DNA of 64,000 nucleotides from Streptomyces caniscabiei (GCF_014930365.1 NZ_JABXWI010000005.1:248001-312000); one strand, 5' to 3'; shown: positions 27,617-35,704, counted from the stretch's first letter. Notes: generated from the letters alone by a model not told the origin. Translations and numbers: made by a program.

Positions 27617-29104
27617 ATGGCCGATCCCAAGGGTTTTCTGACCACACCACGCGAGGACTGGCCCCGTCGCCCCGTGGAGGAGCGGGTCCGGGACTGGGAC
27701 GAGGTGTATGTTCCCGGGGCCCTGCTGCCGATCATCAGCAAGCAGGCCGACCGCTGTATGGACTGCGGGATCCCGTTCTGTCACGACGCCTGTCCGCTGG
27801 GGAATCTGATCCCCGAGTGGAACGACCTCGTGTCGCGGGAGGACTGGCGGGCGGCGAGCGACCGGCTGCACGCCACGAACAACTTCCCCGAGTTCACGGG
27901 GCGGTTGTGTCCCGCACCCTGTGAGGCGGGGTGTGTGCTGGCGATCAACCAGCCCGCGGTGACCATCAAGAACGTGGAGGTGGCCATCGCGGACCGGGCC
28001 TGGGAGGACGGTTTCACCCCGCCGCGTCCGCCCGACCGGCTGTCCGGGAGGACGGTCGCCGTCGTCGGCTCCGGGCCCACCGGTCTGGCGGCGGCGCAGC
28101 AGCTGACGCGGGCCGGACACACGGTCGCGGTGTACGAACGGGCCGACCGGATCGGGGGGTTGCTGCGGTACGGGATCCCGGCGTTCAAGATGGAGCGGCG
28201 TCATCTGGACCGGCGGTTGGAGCAGATGCGGGCGGAGGGCACGAAGTTCCGGACGTCGACGGCGGTGGGGGTGGATGTCGGGGCGGCCGAGTTGCGGGCC
28301 CGGTACGACGCGGTGGTGATCGCGACGGGGGCCACGGCGTGGCGGGAACTGGACGTGCCGGGGCGGGAGTTGGCCGGCGTTCATCAGGCGATGGAGTATC
28401 TGCCGTTGGCGGACCGGGTGTGCGAGGGGGATCTGGAGGTGTCGCCGTTGTCGGCGGCCGGGAAGCATGTCGTGATCGTCGGGGGTGGTGACACGGGGGC
28501 GGACTGTCTGGGGACGGCGGTGCGGGAGGGGGCCGCGTCGGTGACCCAGCTGGACATCTATCCGCTGCCGGAGGCGGAGCGTGACGAGGACGTCGAACCC
28601 TGGCCGACGTATCCGAAGGTGTACCGGCTCTCGGCGGCGCACGAGGAGGCGCGGGACCTTCGGTCCGCGCCCGCGGCGCACGCGGACGCACGGCTCTTCG
28701 CGGCGTCCACGCTCCGCTTCACCGGGGACGGGTCGGGGCGGGTGCGGGAGTTGCACCTGGTCGAGGTGGACGAGCGGCGGCAGGTCAGGCCGGGCACCGA
28801 GCGGACGCTGCCCGTCGATCTGGTCCTGCTCGCGCTCGGGTTCTCCGGTCCGGACCGGCACGACGGGCTCGTGGACCAGCTCGGGCTGGCCCTCGATCCG
28901 CGCGGGACGATCACGCGGGGGCCGGACTTCGCGACGAACGTGCCCGGTGTGTACGCCGCGGGGGACGCCGCCCGGGGCCAGTCGCTGATCGTGTGGGCGA
29001 TCGCCGAGGGGCGGGCCGTGGCTGCCGCGGTCGACCGGGGGCTGACCGGGGCGGACAGCCTGCCGTCACCGATAGGACCGTACGACCGCCCGATGACGGC
29101 GTAG
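27617..29104 (+). CDS. gltD: Glutamate synthase small subunit / GltD-type NADPH oxidoreductase, without a large subunit nearby
   Basis: This 495-residue flavoprotein passes electrons from NADPH via FAD and two [4Fe-4S] clusters to a partner. The N-terminal cluster region is complete: CMDCGIPFCHDACPLGN (about 47-63) and CPAPCEAGC (about 94-102). The FAD Rossmann motif VAVVGSGPTGLAAAQQL (about 145-161), NADPH motif VVIVGGGDTGADCLG (about 285-299) and the C-terminal FAD strand GVYAAGDAARGQSLIVWAI follow. ATG 27617 has GGGAG 6 bases upstream. In the classic enzyme gltB is adjacent, but here neither neighbour is a large subunit. It may serve a distant gltB, be a second copy, or feed another acceptor. 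Confidence 0.94.
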   Translation: MADPKGFLTTPREDWPRRPVEERVRDWDEVYVPGALLPIISKQADRCMDCGIPFCHDACPLGNLIPEWNDLVSREDWRAASDRLHATNNFPEFTGRLCPAPCEAGCVLAINQPAVTIKNVEVAIADRAWEDGFTPPRPPDRLSGRTVAVVGSGPTGLAAAQQLTRAGHTVAVYERADRIGGLLRYGIPAFKMERRHLDRRLEQMRAEGTKFRTSTAVGVDVGAAELRARYDAVVIATGATAWRELDVPGRELAGVHQAMEYLPLADRVCEGDLEVSPLSAAGKHVVIVGGGDTGADCLGTAVREGAASVTQLDIYPLPEAERDEDVEPWPTYPKVYRLSAAHEEARDLRSAPAAHADARLFAASTLRFTGDGSGRVRELHLVEVDERRQVRPGTERTLPVDLVLLALGFSGPDRHDGLVDQLGLALDPRGTITRGPDFATNVPGVYAAGDAARGQSLIVWAIAEGRAVAAAVDRGLTGADSLPSPIGPYDRPMTA

Positions 29105-29140
29105 CCACCGGCCACGCGGCGGGTGCGGGAGGGAGCGGCG

Positions 29141-29211
29141 GCGGTCGGTCGGTCGGTTCGGTCCGTCGGTCCGACGGACCGACGGACCGACGGACCGACG
29201 GCCGGCCGACC
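29141..29211. terminator. Bidirectional terminator built from an 8-bp tandem repeat
   Basis: GGTCCGTCG (29160-29168) and CGACGGACC (29172-29180) form a perfect 9-bp hairpin with a 3-base loop. It is followed by further copies of GACGGACC and preceded by GGTC repeats, so longer stems can slide along the array. It lies between two convergent genes (stops at 29104 and 29219), so it can end both transcripts. Confidence 0.75.
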
Positions 29212-29218
29212 GGGGGGA

Positions 29219-29737
29219 CTATCGGCTGTCCGTGCCGGCTTGTTTCGCGGTGGCCAGGGCGATGCGGTTCCACGTGTTGATGGTGAGGATCAGGGCCAGG
29301 ACGTGGGCCAGTTCGGTGTCGTCGAAGTGGGCGGCGGCTTCGGCGTACACGGCGTCGGGGACCCCGCCGTCGGAGACGAGGGTGACCGCTTCGGTGAGGG
29401 CGAGCGCGGCCTGTTCACGGGCGGTGAAGAAGTGCCGGGCCTCGCGCCAGACCGGGATCATGTGCAGCCGGTCCTCGCTCTCGCCGGCCTTGCGGGCGTC
29501 GTTGGTGTGCATGTGGAGGCAGTAGGCGCAGTGGTTGAGGTGGGAGGCGCGGATCTGGATCAGTTCGACCAGGGCCGGGTCGATGCCCTCGCGGGCCGCC
29601 GCGTCGAAGCCGATGAGGGCGCGGAAGGCGTTCCGCGCCGACTTCGCGAAGTCGAGACGGGGGACGGCGGCTTCCGCCGGGTTCGCCGTCACGGTGGCGC
29701 TCACGTTCTTCTTTGCTGTTGCCGTGTTCGTCGTCAT
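29219..29737 (-). CDS. AhpD-like alkylhydroperoxidase / carboxymuconolactone decarboxylase family protein
   Basis: This 172-residue all-helical protein contains the AhpD redox signature HLNHCAYCLHMHTNDARKAG (about residues 72-92), with CxxC and the proton-relay His three residues later. Members reduce peroxides or act as thiol oxidoreductases. The N-terminal 25 residues are a Thr/Ala/Asn-rich extension. I prefer ATG 29737, because TAGATT lies exactly 7 bases upstream, giving a leaderless mRNA; ATG 29743 would be only one base from that box. It is divergent from a MocR-type regulator across about 45 bases, so it is the most likely regulatory target. Confidence 0.9.
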   Translation of the reverse strand: MTTNTATAKKNVSATVTANPAEAAVPRLDFAKSARNAFRALIGFDAAAREGIDPALVELIQIRASHLNHCAYCLHMHTNDARKAGESEDRLHMIPVWREARHFFTAREQAALALTEAVTLVSDGGVPDAVYAEAAAHFDDTELAHVLALILTINTWNRIALATAKQAGTDSR

Positions 29738-29747
29738 GACCATGAAT

Positions 29748-29773
29748 CTATGAGGCGGAAAGACCTGTCATAG
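29748..29773. promoter_or_regulatory. Inverted repeat CTATGA-N14-TCATAG overlapping two divergent -10 boxes
   Basis: CTATGA at 29748-29753 and TCATAG at 29768-29773 are exact inverted copies. The left arm overlaps the minus-strand box TAGATT (29745-29750) and the right arm the plus-strand box TAGGGT (29771-29776), which sits 8 bases before ATG 29785. This is a natural operator for the MocR regulator. Confidence 0.6.
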
Positions 29774-29784
29774 GGTGCATTTCC

Positions 29785-31197
29785 ATGGCAGATTCGTGGG
29801 TCAATTCGGCGGGGTCGATCGGGGCCGATCTGCATCTCGAACTGTCCGGTGGGGGCGGGCGTCGGGCGGCGCTGATCCGGGCGTTGCGGGACGCGGTGCG
29901 GGGCGGCCGGCTGGCGCCCGGGACCCGGCTGCCCCCGTACCGCTCGCTCGCCGCGGACCTGGGCGTCGCGCGCAACACGGTCGCCGACGCGTACGCGGAG
30001 CTGGTCGCGGAGGGCTGGCTGACGGCCCGGCAGGGGTCGGGGACGCGGGTCGCGGAGCGGGTCGAACCCCTGGGCGGCACCGCGCGCGGACCTCGGAGGG
30101 CGCCGCCACGCGCGCGTGGGCCGCGGCACGATCTGCGGCAGGGCACACCGGACGCGTCGGCGTTCCCGCGGACGGCCTGGGCGGCGTCGTACCGCAGGGC
30201 GCTGACGCGGGCGCCCAACGAGGCGTTCGGGCCGGGTGATCCGGCGGGCCGGGTGGAGCTGCGGGAGGCGCTCGCCGAGTACCTGGCACGTGCGCGGGGC
30301 GTGCGGACCGAGCCCTCGCGCATCGTGGTCTGCTCCGGTTTCGCGCACGCGTTGCGGCTGCTGTTCCACGACCGGGTGCTGCGGGGGCCGCTGGCCGTGG
30401 AGTCGTACGGCCTGGGCTTCCATCGGGAGCTGCTGGCGGCGGCCTCCGTGCGGACCGTTCCGCTGGCACTGGACGAGGACGGTGCCCGGGTGGACGGGCT
30501 GGACCGCGAGAGGGCGGTGCTGCTCACGCCCGCACATCAGTTCCCCACCGGCGGGCCGCTGCACCCCGAGCGGCGGGCCGCAGTGGTGGACTGGGCCCGC
30601 GCGCGTGGCGGGCTGGTCCTGGAGGACGACTACGACGGGGAGTTCCGTTACGACCGTAAGCCCGTCGGGGCCGTGCAGGGTCTGGACCCCGACCGGGTCG
30701 TCCACCTCGGCTCGGTCAGCAAGAGCCTGTCGCCCGCGCTGCGGCTGGGGTGGATGGTGCTGCCGGAGCGGTTCGTGGACGCCGTGCTGGAGGCCAAGGG
30801 CGAGCGGGAGGCCTGGGCGAGCGTGCCGGATCAGCTGGCGCTGGCGGACTTCATGGTGTCAGGGGCGTACGACCGTCATGTGCGGCGCATGCGGCAGCGC
30901 TACCGGGCGCGTCGTGACCGCCTGGTCGCGGCCCTGGCCGCGCACGCGCCGCACATCGAGGTCACCGGGATCGCCGCCGGCCTGCACGCCGTGCTGCGGT
31001 TGCCGCCCGGTACCGAGCGGTCCGCGGTGAAGGCGGCGGCCTGGCGGGGTGTCGCGCTGGACGGGCTGTCGGCGTTCCGGCATCCCGAGGCTCGGGGGGA
31101 CGCCCCGGACGGGCTGGTCGTGGGGTACGCGACGCCGCCGGAGCACGCGTACGGGGCGGCGGTGGAGGCGTTGTGCGGGGTGCTCCCGCCCGAGTGA
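29785..31197 (+). CDS. MocR/PdxR-type transcriptional regulator (GntR HTH fused to an aminotransferase-like domain)
   Basis: This 470-residue regulator has a winged-helix GntR domain at about 25-95 (LIRALRDAVRGGRLAPGTRLPPYRSLAADLGVARNTVADAYAELVAEGWL). A class I aminotransferase fold follows at about 115-465. The PLP-binding Lys is in LGSVSKSLSPALRLGW (about residue 312), with the Asp of LVLEDDYDGEFRY that holds the pyridine nitrogen. PdxR members activate PLP synthesis genes; other MocR proteins control GABA, taurine or stress genes. Here the divergent gene is AhpD-like, so the regulon is not the usual pdxST. Start ATG 29785 is leaderless by position. Confidence 0.93.
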   Translation: MADSWVNSAGSIGADLHLELSGGGGRRAALIRALRDAVRGGRLAPGTRLPPYRSLAADLGVARNTVADAYAELVAEGWLTARQGSGTRVAERVEPLGGTARGPRRAPPRARGPRHDLRQGTPDASAFPRTAWAASYRRALTRAPNEAFGPGDPAGRVELREALAEYLARARGVRTEPSRIVVCSGFAHALRLLFHDRVLRGPLAVESYGLGFHRELLAAASVRTVPLALDEDGARVDGLDRERAVLLTPAHQFPTGGPLHPERRAAVVDWARARGGLVLEDDYDGEFRYDRKPVGAVQGLDPDRVVHLGSVSKSLSPALRLGWMVLPERFVDAVLEAKGEREAWASVPDQLALADFMVSGAYDRHVRRMRQRYRARRDRLVAALAAHAPHIEVTGIAAGLHAVLRLPPGTERSAVKAAAWRGVALDGLSAFRHPEARGDAPDGLVVGYATPPEHAYGAAVEALCGVLPPE

Positions 31198-31422
31198 GCG
31201 GCCGTTAATGGGGGTGAGTCCTGGACGGTCGGGGAGGGAGCGTTCCCGGTCGACAGGAAAAGCGGGGCGGTGGGAACATTGAGGTCAGGAGGTACGTCAC
31301 CGCTGTCGCCGCGGGCACCCCACAATTCGGTGGTGGCCTGCCCCCATCCTTCGTTCCGTCGTCAGGCGTAGGGCCCCTCCCTCGCGTCCCCCCTGTTGAC
31401 GGTCGGTCCGGGAGGGTGCTCG
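31198..31422. other. Intergenic region upstream of the PEP/pyruvate-binding protein
   Basis: 225 bases without a gene. The segment around 31265-31295 (GGTGGGAACATTGAGGTCAGGAGGTACGT) contains an AGGAGGT not followed by an open frame of useful length. GGAGG at 31411-31415 is the Shine-Dalgarno of the next gene. No terminator of the MocR gene is obvious. Confidence 0.4.
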
Positions 31423-33801
31423 ATGACGACGCTCGACGAACGTCACGGAGAACACGGAGAAGGTGCGCACGGCGGGGCTCCGCCCCGGAGCGGCCGCACA
31501 CCGGGTTCCCACGTCGTCCCCCTGCACCAGCCGGCGGCCTCGCTCCCCCTCCTCACCGGTTCCAAGGCGGCCCACCTCGCGCGAGCGGCCCGCGCCGGGC
31601 TGCCCGTGCTACCCGGGTTCGTGATCCCGTACGACCTTCGGGATGCGGGTGACGCGAGTGACGCGGGTGACGAGCGGCGGGAGCCCGGTGACCCGCGGGA
31701 TCTGTCGCGTGCCTGGGCCGAGCTGTCCCGGAACGGTTCGCGGTCCCTGGTCGTACGGTCCTCCTCGCCGCAGGAGGACACGGAGGAGTCTTCTCTGGCG
31801 GGACGGTTCGACTCGGTGCTCGACGTGCGGGGGTGGGAGGAGTTCCGGGCGGCGGTGCGCACGGTGCTCGGCTCGGCGCGGCAGCCGGACGGTGACACCG
31901 CGCCCATGGCCGTGCTCGTCCAGCCGATGCTCAGGGCCCGGACCGGGGGTGTGCTGTTCGGCGCGGACCCCGTGGCCGGGCGGACCGACCGGATGCTGGT
32001 CAGCGTGGTGCGGGGCGGGCCCGACACGTTGGTGAGCGGGGAGCGGCCGGGGACGAGCCACTGGTTGAGCAGGTGGGGGCGGCTGCTGCGGACGGAATCG
32101 CCCGAAGCGGGATCCTCCGAAGCGGGATCTGCCGGAGAAGGATCTGCCGGAGCAGAAGCCGTCGGAGAGGGTCCCTCCGTAGCGGAATCCTCCGGAGCGG
32201 AATCCTCCGGAGCGGGTGGATCGCAGGCGGCCGGTGCCCCGTCGGCGGTCGGCGGTGGGGCGTTGCTCACCGGGGCCGAGGCGCGTCGTCTGGCGCGGCT
32301 CGCGCGGCGGGCCGCGCGGGTGTTCGGCGGGCCCCAGGACATCGAGTTCGCCTTCGACGAGGACGGGCGGCTGTGGTTGCTCCAGAGCCGACCGATCACG
32401 GCGATGGGGCCCCGTCCACCGCGTGGCGCCCGGCTGCTCGGTCCCGGGCCGGTGGCGGAGACCCTCCCGGGGCAGTTGGAGCCACTGGAGGAGGATCTGT
32501 GGGTGGCGCCGATGGACCGGGGGCTCGCCTGCGCGCTCGACCTCGGCGGGAGCGCGTCACGGCGGCGGCTGCGGTCGGCGCCGGTGGTCACGGCGGTCGG
32601 CGGGCGGGCCGCGGCGGACCTGCGGCTGCTGGGCGCCGTCCCGCCGCGGCACCCCGCGCTGGCGTGGCTCGACCCGGCGCCCGGTGCCCGGCGGCTGGGT
32701 GCCGCCTGGCGGGTGGGGCGGCTGACCTCGACGCTGGCGGGCCTGGCGACGGACCTGGTGGCCGATGTCGACCGGCGGCTGGTCGAGACCCCGCCGACCG
32801 GTGAGCTGCCGACCGTCGAGCTGATCTCGACCCTGCGCTGGACGCGTTCCGTCCTGGTCTCCCTGCACGCGCAGGAGGCCCTGGCGGGTGCTCTCCTCCC
32901 GGAGGCCCACGTCACGGCGGCGGGGACCGCGCTCGCCACGCTCACCGAGTCGAGGTACCGGGACCGGCGCCTGTCGGACCACCAGGTGGTGGCCGCCGAG
33001 CCCGTGGTCCTCGCCCTGACCGCTCCCAGCCTGTGGGGCGAGCTGCGCCTGCCGCCGCCCGAGCCCGTCCACCACAACGGGGCCTCCGCGACCGCCGCCA
33101 CGACGACCACCGTCGCGTCCGCCACCACGACGACCACGCCCACAGCCGCCAGGGCAACCGCGACCTCCCCCCTCCGCACCCCCCTCTCCCCCGGCGCCCT
33201 CCCGCCACGCGAAGCCCTGCGTCTGCGGATCCGTTGGGTGCAGGAGCTGCAGGTCAGGCTTGTGCGGGAGGCGGCGCGCAGGTTGCTCGTGCGGGGTGTG
33301 CTGGGTGAGGCACGGCGAGTGGGGCTGCTGCGCTGGAAGGAGTTCGTGACCGCGCTGGAGACCGGTGGGCTGCCGGGGGACTTCGAGGAACGGCTGCCCC
33401 GGGCGGTGTCCGCGCCGCTGCCGGACCGGTTCCGGCTCGCGGAGGGCGGTGTGGTCGTCGCCGAACGCCCCACCGGGCCGTCCGGTGCGGGGGGTGGGGA
33501 CGGAGGCCGGGGCGTGTCCGGAGGCCGCGGTTTCGGCACGGTGTGGGACGGCGTGGGGACCGGGCCGCCGGAGGCCGTGCTGGTGGTCCGGACGCTCGAT
33601 CCGGCGCTGGCACCGCTGCTGCCGCACCTCACGGGGCTGGTGGCGCAGACGGGCAGCCCGTTGTCCCATCTCGCGGTACTGGCCCGGGAGTTCGGTGTGC
33701 CGACGGTGGTGGGCGTCGACGACGCCGTGCGCCGCTTCCCGCCGGGCACCCGTTTGACGGTCGACGGCGGCTGTGGCGACGTACGGGCGGAGGGTTCGTG
33801 A
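31423..33801 (+). CDS. PEP/pyruvate-binding phosphotransferase with rifampin-phosphotransferase-like domain order
   Basis: This 792-residue protein combines an N-terminal PPDK/PEP-synthase ATP-grasp domain (about 30-330), a middle region (about 340-700) and a C-terminal phosphohistidine swivel domain (about 705-785). In the ATP-grasp part: TGSKAAHLARAARAGLPVLPGF, LVVRSSSPQEDTEESSLAG, APMAVLVQPMLRARTGGVLFGADP and QDIEFAFDEDGRLWLLQSRPIT. The swivel has TGSPLSHLAVLAREFGVPTVVG with the phospho-accepting His. PEP synthases are similar, but their PEP barrel should follow the swivel and is absent. ATP-binding, substrate-binding, then His domain is the order in rifampin phosphotransferase, so a small-molecule phosphotransferase is likely. 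A Ser/Gly/Glu repeat (about 227-270) interrupts the ATP-grasp. Start ATG 31423, GGAGG 7 bases upstream. Confidence 0.85.
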   Translation: MTTLDERHGEHGEGAHGGAPPRSGRTPGSHVVPLHQPAASLPLLTGSKAAHLARAARAGLPVLPGFVIPYDLRDAGDASDAGDERREPGDPRDLSRAWAELSRNGSRSLVVRSSSPQEDTEESSLAGRFDSVLDVRGWEEFRAAVRTVLGSARQPDGDTAPMAVLVQPMLRARTGGVLFGADPVAGRTDRMLVSVVRGGPDTLVSGERPGTSHWLSRWGRLLRTESPEAGSSEAGSAGEGSAGAEAVGEGPSVAESSGAESSGAGGSQAAGAPSAVGGGALLTGAEARRLARLARRAARVFGGPQDIEFAFDEDGRLWLLQSRPITAMGPRPPRGARLLGPGPVAETLPGQLEPLEEDLWVAPMDRGLACALDLGGSASRRRLRSAPVVTAVGGRAAADLRLLGAVPPRHPALAWLDPAPGARRLGAAWRVGRLTSTLAGLATDLVADVDRRLVETPPTGELPTVELISTLRWTRSVLVSLHAQEALAGALLPEAHVTAAGTALATLTESRYRDRRLSDHQVVAAEPVVLALTAPSLWGELRLPPPEPVHHNGASATAATTTTVASATTTTTPTAARATATSPLRTPLSPGALPPREALRLRIRWVQELQVRLVREAARRLLVRGVLGEARRVGLLRWKEFVTALETGGLPGDFEERLPRAVSAPLPDRFRLAEGGVVVAERPTGPSGAGGGDGGRGVSGGRGFGTVWDGVGTGPPEAVLVVRTLDPALAPLLPHLTGLVAQTGSPLSHLAVLAREFGVPTVVGVDDAVRRFPPGTRLTVDGGCGDVRAEGS
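32095..32225 (+). repeat. Coding tandem repeat in the ATP-grasp domain of the phosphotransferase
   Basis: A roughly 15-base unit of the form TCCGAAGCGGGATCT / TCCGGAGCGGAATCC is repeated about eight times with drift, encoding (E/G)AGSS/GSAGE-type units. It lies between the VVRGGPDTLVSGE strand and the helix before QDIEF, at a surface loop position, and lengthens the domain by some 40 residues. Confidence 0.75.
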
Positions 33802-34691
33802 TGAGACGCCTCGCCTACCTCTTCGGGGGCGCGGCCGCGCTCGGCGCGGGCGTCTACTTCGTCGTCTATCTCTACCGGTGGCAGTGGCAGCGGGCCATCC
33901 TCAGCGGGGTGCTGCTCCTGATCGTCGGGGTGCTGTTGCTCGGGCTGGTGCTGCTGGGGCGGCTGGCGCGGATCGAGGAGCGGATCCGGGAGAGCGACCG
34001 GCGGCAGCAGGACGCGCTGGCCCGGCTCCGGCAGACGCACACGCGGGAGCGCGGCGACCGGTTCCGCTGGCTGGAGGATCCGGCGAGTCGTACGTATGTC
34101 TTCGTCCCGGTGCTGTTGATCACCGGTGTGGTGCTGTCGGGGATCGCGTGGCTGGTGCAGCGGATCGCGTCGGTCACGGCGCGGCCGGCGGCGGAGCGTC
34201 ACCTCGCCGGGCGGCTGGCGGTGCTCACCTCGCCCGATCCGGCGCCGGACGCCGATCTGGAGGACACTGCTCCGCCCGGGATCGGCCGGCGTCGGGGGCG
34301 GGCGGCGCGCTTGGTCACCGTGGGCGTCGGGGTCGGCCTGTTGGTCTCGCTGGTGGTCGGGCTCGCCGACCTCACCCAGACCAGGAAGGACGAGCGGAAC
34401 GGGGCCGAGGCGACGTCCGTGCTGGTCAAGGTGGACATGCGGGGTGTGCCGACGAACGCCGAGCGGCAGTCCATGGCCGCGTCGCAGGCCTGGGAGCGGT
34501 GCCGGAACTCCACGTCCGTGCCGTTGCGGCGGACCACACTCGGCGAACTGGGCGACGGACTGTTCGCAGGCGTCGTCCGCCCGTCCCTGACCGATCACGA
34601 CCGTCTGCGGTTGCGGGGCTGCCTGGAGGACGCCGACGTGGACCGCGCCCATCTCACGGTGGTCGGCATCGGCGACGCGGACGAGCAGTGA
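33801..34691 (+). CDS. Multi-pass membrane protein coupled to the phosphotransferase gene; function unknown
   Basis: This 296-residue protein's ATG (33801) overlaps the TGA of the phosphotransferase gene, with GGAGG 7 bases upstream, so the two are translationally coupled. I recognise no family. It has four hydrophobic spans: LAYLFGGAAALGAGVYFVVYLY, RAILSGVLLLIVGVLLLGLVLLG, TYVFVPVLLITGVVLSGIAWLV and RLVTVGVGVGLLVSLVVGLA. A charged coiled-coil-like stretch between spans 2 and 3 (RIEERIRESDRRQQDALARLRQ) follows. The C-terminal 100 residues are soluble, probably outside the cell, with two Cys (WERCRNS and LRGCLEDADVD) that could form a disulphide. Coupling suggests a transporter or an anchor working with the enzyme. 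Confidence 0.8.
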   Translation: MRRLAYLFGGAAALGAGVYFVVYLYRWQWQRAILSGVLLLIVGVLLLGLVLLGRLARIEERIRESDRRQQDALARLRQTHTRERGDRFRWLEDPASRTYVFVPVLLITGVVLSGIAWLVQRIASVTARPAAERHLAGRLAVLTSPDPAPDADLEDTAPPGIGRRRGRAARLVTVGVGVGLLVSLVVGLADLTQTRKDERNGAEATSVLVKVDMRGVPTNAERQSMAASQAWERCRNSTSVPLRRTTLGELGDGLFAGVVRPSLTDHDRLRLRGCLEDADVDRAHLTVVGIGDADEQ

Positions 34692-34831
34692 GACTGCGCA
34701 GGTCAAGCGATCGAACAAGATCACCGCAAGTGCCATAAACAGCGTGAAGTTGCACACAATCAGACAGAACACTTATCTCGGGCAGGCTACGATGCCGGAC
34801 AGACCCCCCGTCCCCAACCCCCGGGTCATCC

Positions 34832-35560
34832 ATGTCTGTCGCCCTCACCCCTCCGCCCGTACACCCGGATCAGCGCCCCGCCCCCTCCGCCCGCCCCCTC
34901 TCGCTGCGCCGCAAGGTGGTGCGCGTGTTGATCGGTGTGCTGCTGGGCTACCTCGCCCTGTGGGCCACGGGTTCCCTCGGCATCCTGGCCATGTCGTACA
35001 TGGCCCGTGAGACCACCTCGGTGCCCGCGGGGACGCACTCGGTGAAGGGCATCCACAACTTCCAGCCCGTCGGCACGGACGGCGAGCTGTGGCGCGGCGC
35101 CGCCCCCTCCCCCGCCGGTTACCGCGCGCTCGCCGACCTCGGTTTCACCACGGTCGTCGACCTGCGCGCCGAGAAGCTGAGCGCCGCCCAGCTCGCCCTG
35201 CCGCGCGAGGCGGGCCTCGACGTCGTACGGGTGCCGATGCGTGACGGGCAGACCCCGACGCCCGAACAGGTGCGTCGCCTGCTGGACACCGTCTCCGAGA
35301 GCTCCGGGCCGGTGTTCGTGCACTGCGGCGCCGGCGTCGGCCGTACGGGGACGATGGCCGCGGCCTACCTGGTGAAGACCGGGCAGGAGGACTCGCCCGG
35401 CGCGGTCTGGCGCAACCTGTCGGTCGGGCCGCCGTCGATCGAGCAGATCTACTACGGGCTGATGCTGGAGCGCGAGCGGGAGACCGCGCAGCCGCCGCTG
35501 CCGGTGGTCGCGGTGAGCCGCGTCGTCGACGCGCCGCGCCGGATCTGGTCGTACCTGTAG
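34832..35560 (+). CDS. Membrane-anchored dual-specificity-type protein tyrosine phosphatase
   Basis: This 242-residue protein has one N-terminal membrane helix (VLIGVLLGYLALWATGSLGILAM, about 32-54) after a short Pro-rich cytoplasmic tail. A phosphatase domain of the DSP/CDC14-like class follows. The active-site P-loop is VFVHCGAGVGRTGTMAAAYL (CX5R, Cys at about 166), with a general-acid Asp plausibly in the upstream VRVPMRDGQTPTPEQ loop and a TVVDLRAEKL strand before it. The orientation of a single helix with a positive N-tail would place the catalytic domain outside the membrane. ATG 34832 has no good Shine-Dalgarno; TACGAT is about 40 bases upstream. Confidence 0.9.
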   Translation: MSVALTPPPVHPDQRPAPSARPLSLRRKVVRVLIGVLLGYLALWATGSLGILAMSYMARETTSVPAGTHSVKGIHNFQPVGTDGELWRGAAPSPAGYRALADLGFTTVVDLRAEKLSAAQLALPREAGLDVVRVPMRDGQTPTPEQVRRLLDTVSESSGPVFVHCGAGVGRTGTMAAAYLVKTGQEDSPGAVWRNLSVGPPSIEQIYYGLMLERERETAQPPLPVVAVSRVVDAPRRIWSYL

Positions 35561-35640
35561 GCGACTGAAGTCGACTCAATGCGACTCAAGGCGGCTGACG
35601 GCGGCTGACGGCGGCTGGCTGAAGGCGGCCATAGACGCCT
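35561..35640 (+). repeat. Short tandem repeats downstream of the phosphatase gene
   Basis: Directly after the stop codon, GCGACT(GA/CA)A-type units occur three times, followed by three copies of GCGGCTGAC. Together they make about 70 bases of simple repeat before the terminator hairpin. Confidence 0.6.
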
Positions 35641-35660
35641 GTGGGCGCACACCACGGAAG

Positions 35661-35704
35661 ACGACTGCGCGGCGCGGGCCTCCTGGCCCGCGCCGCGCAG
35701 TCGT
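35661..35704. terminator. Perfect 20-bp-stem bidirectional terminator
   Basis: The arms 35661-35680 and 35685-35704 are exact reverse complements with a 4-base TCCT loop (core GCGGCGCGGGCC). It lies between the convergent phosphatase (+) and DUF574 methyltransferase (-) genes and should terminate both. Confidence 0.85.

Noticed and set aside
31443..34772. A 1109-codon open frame on the minus strand
   Set aside because: It is antisense to the phosphotransferase and membrane genes, has Ser/Arg/Pro-biased composition and no start signals; the + strand genes have clear motifs.
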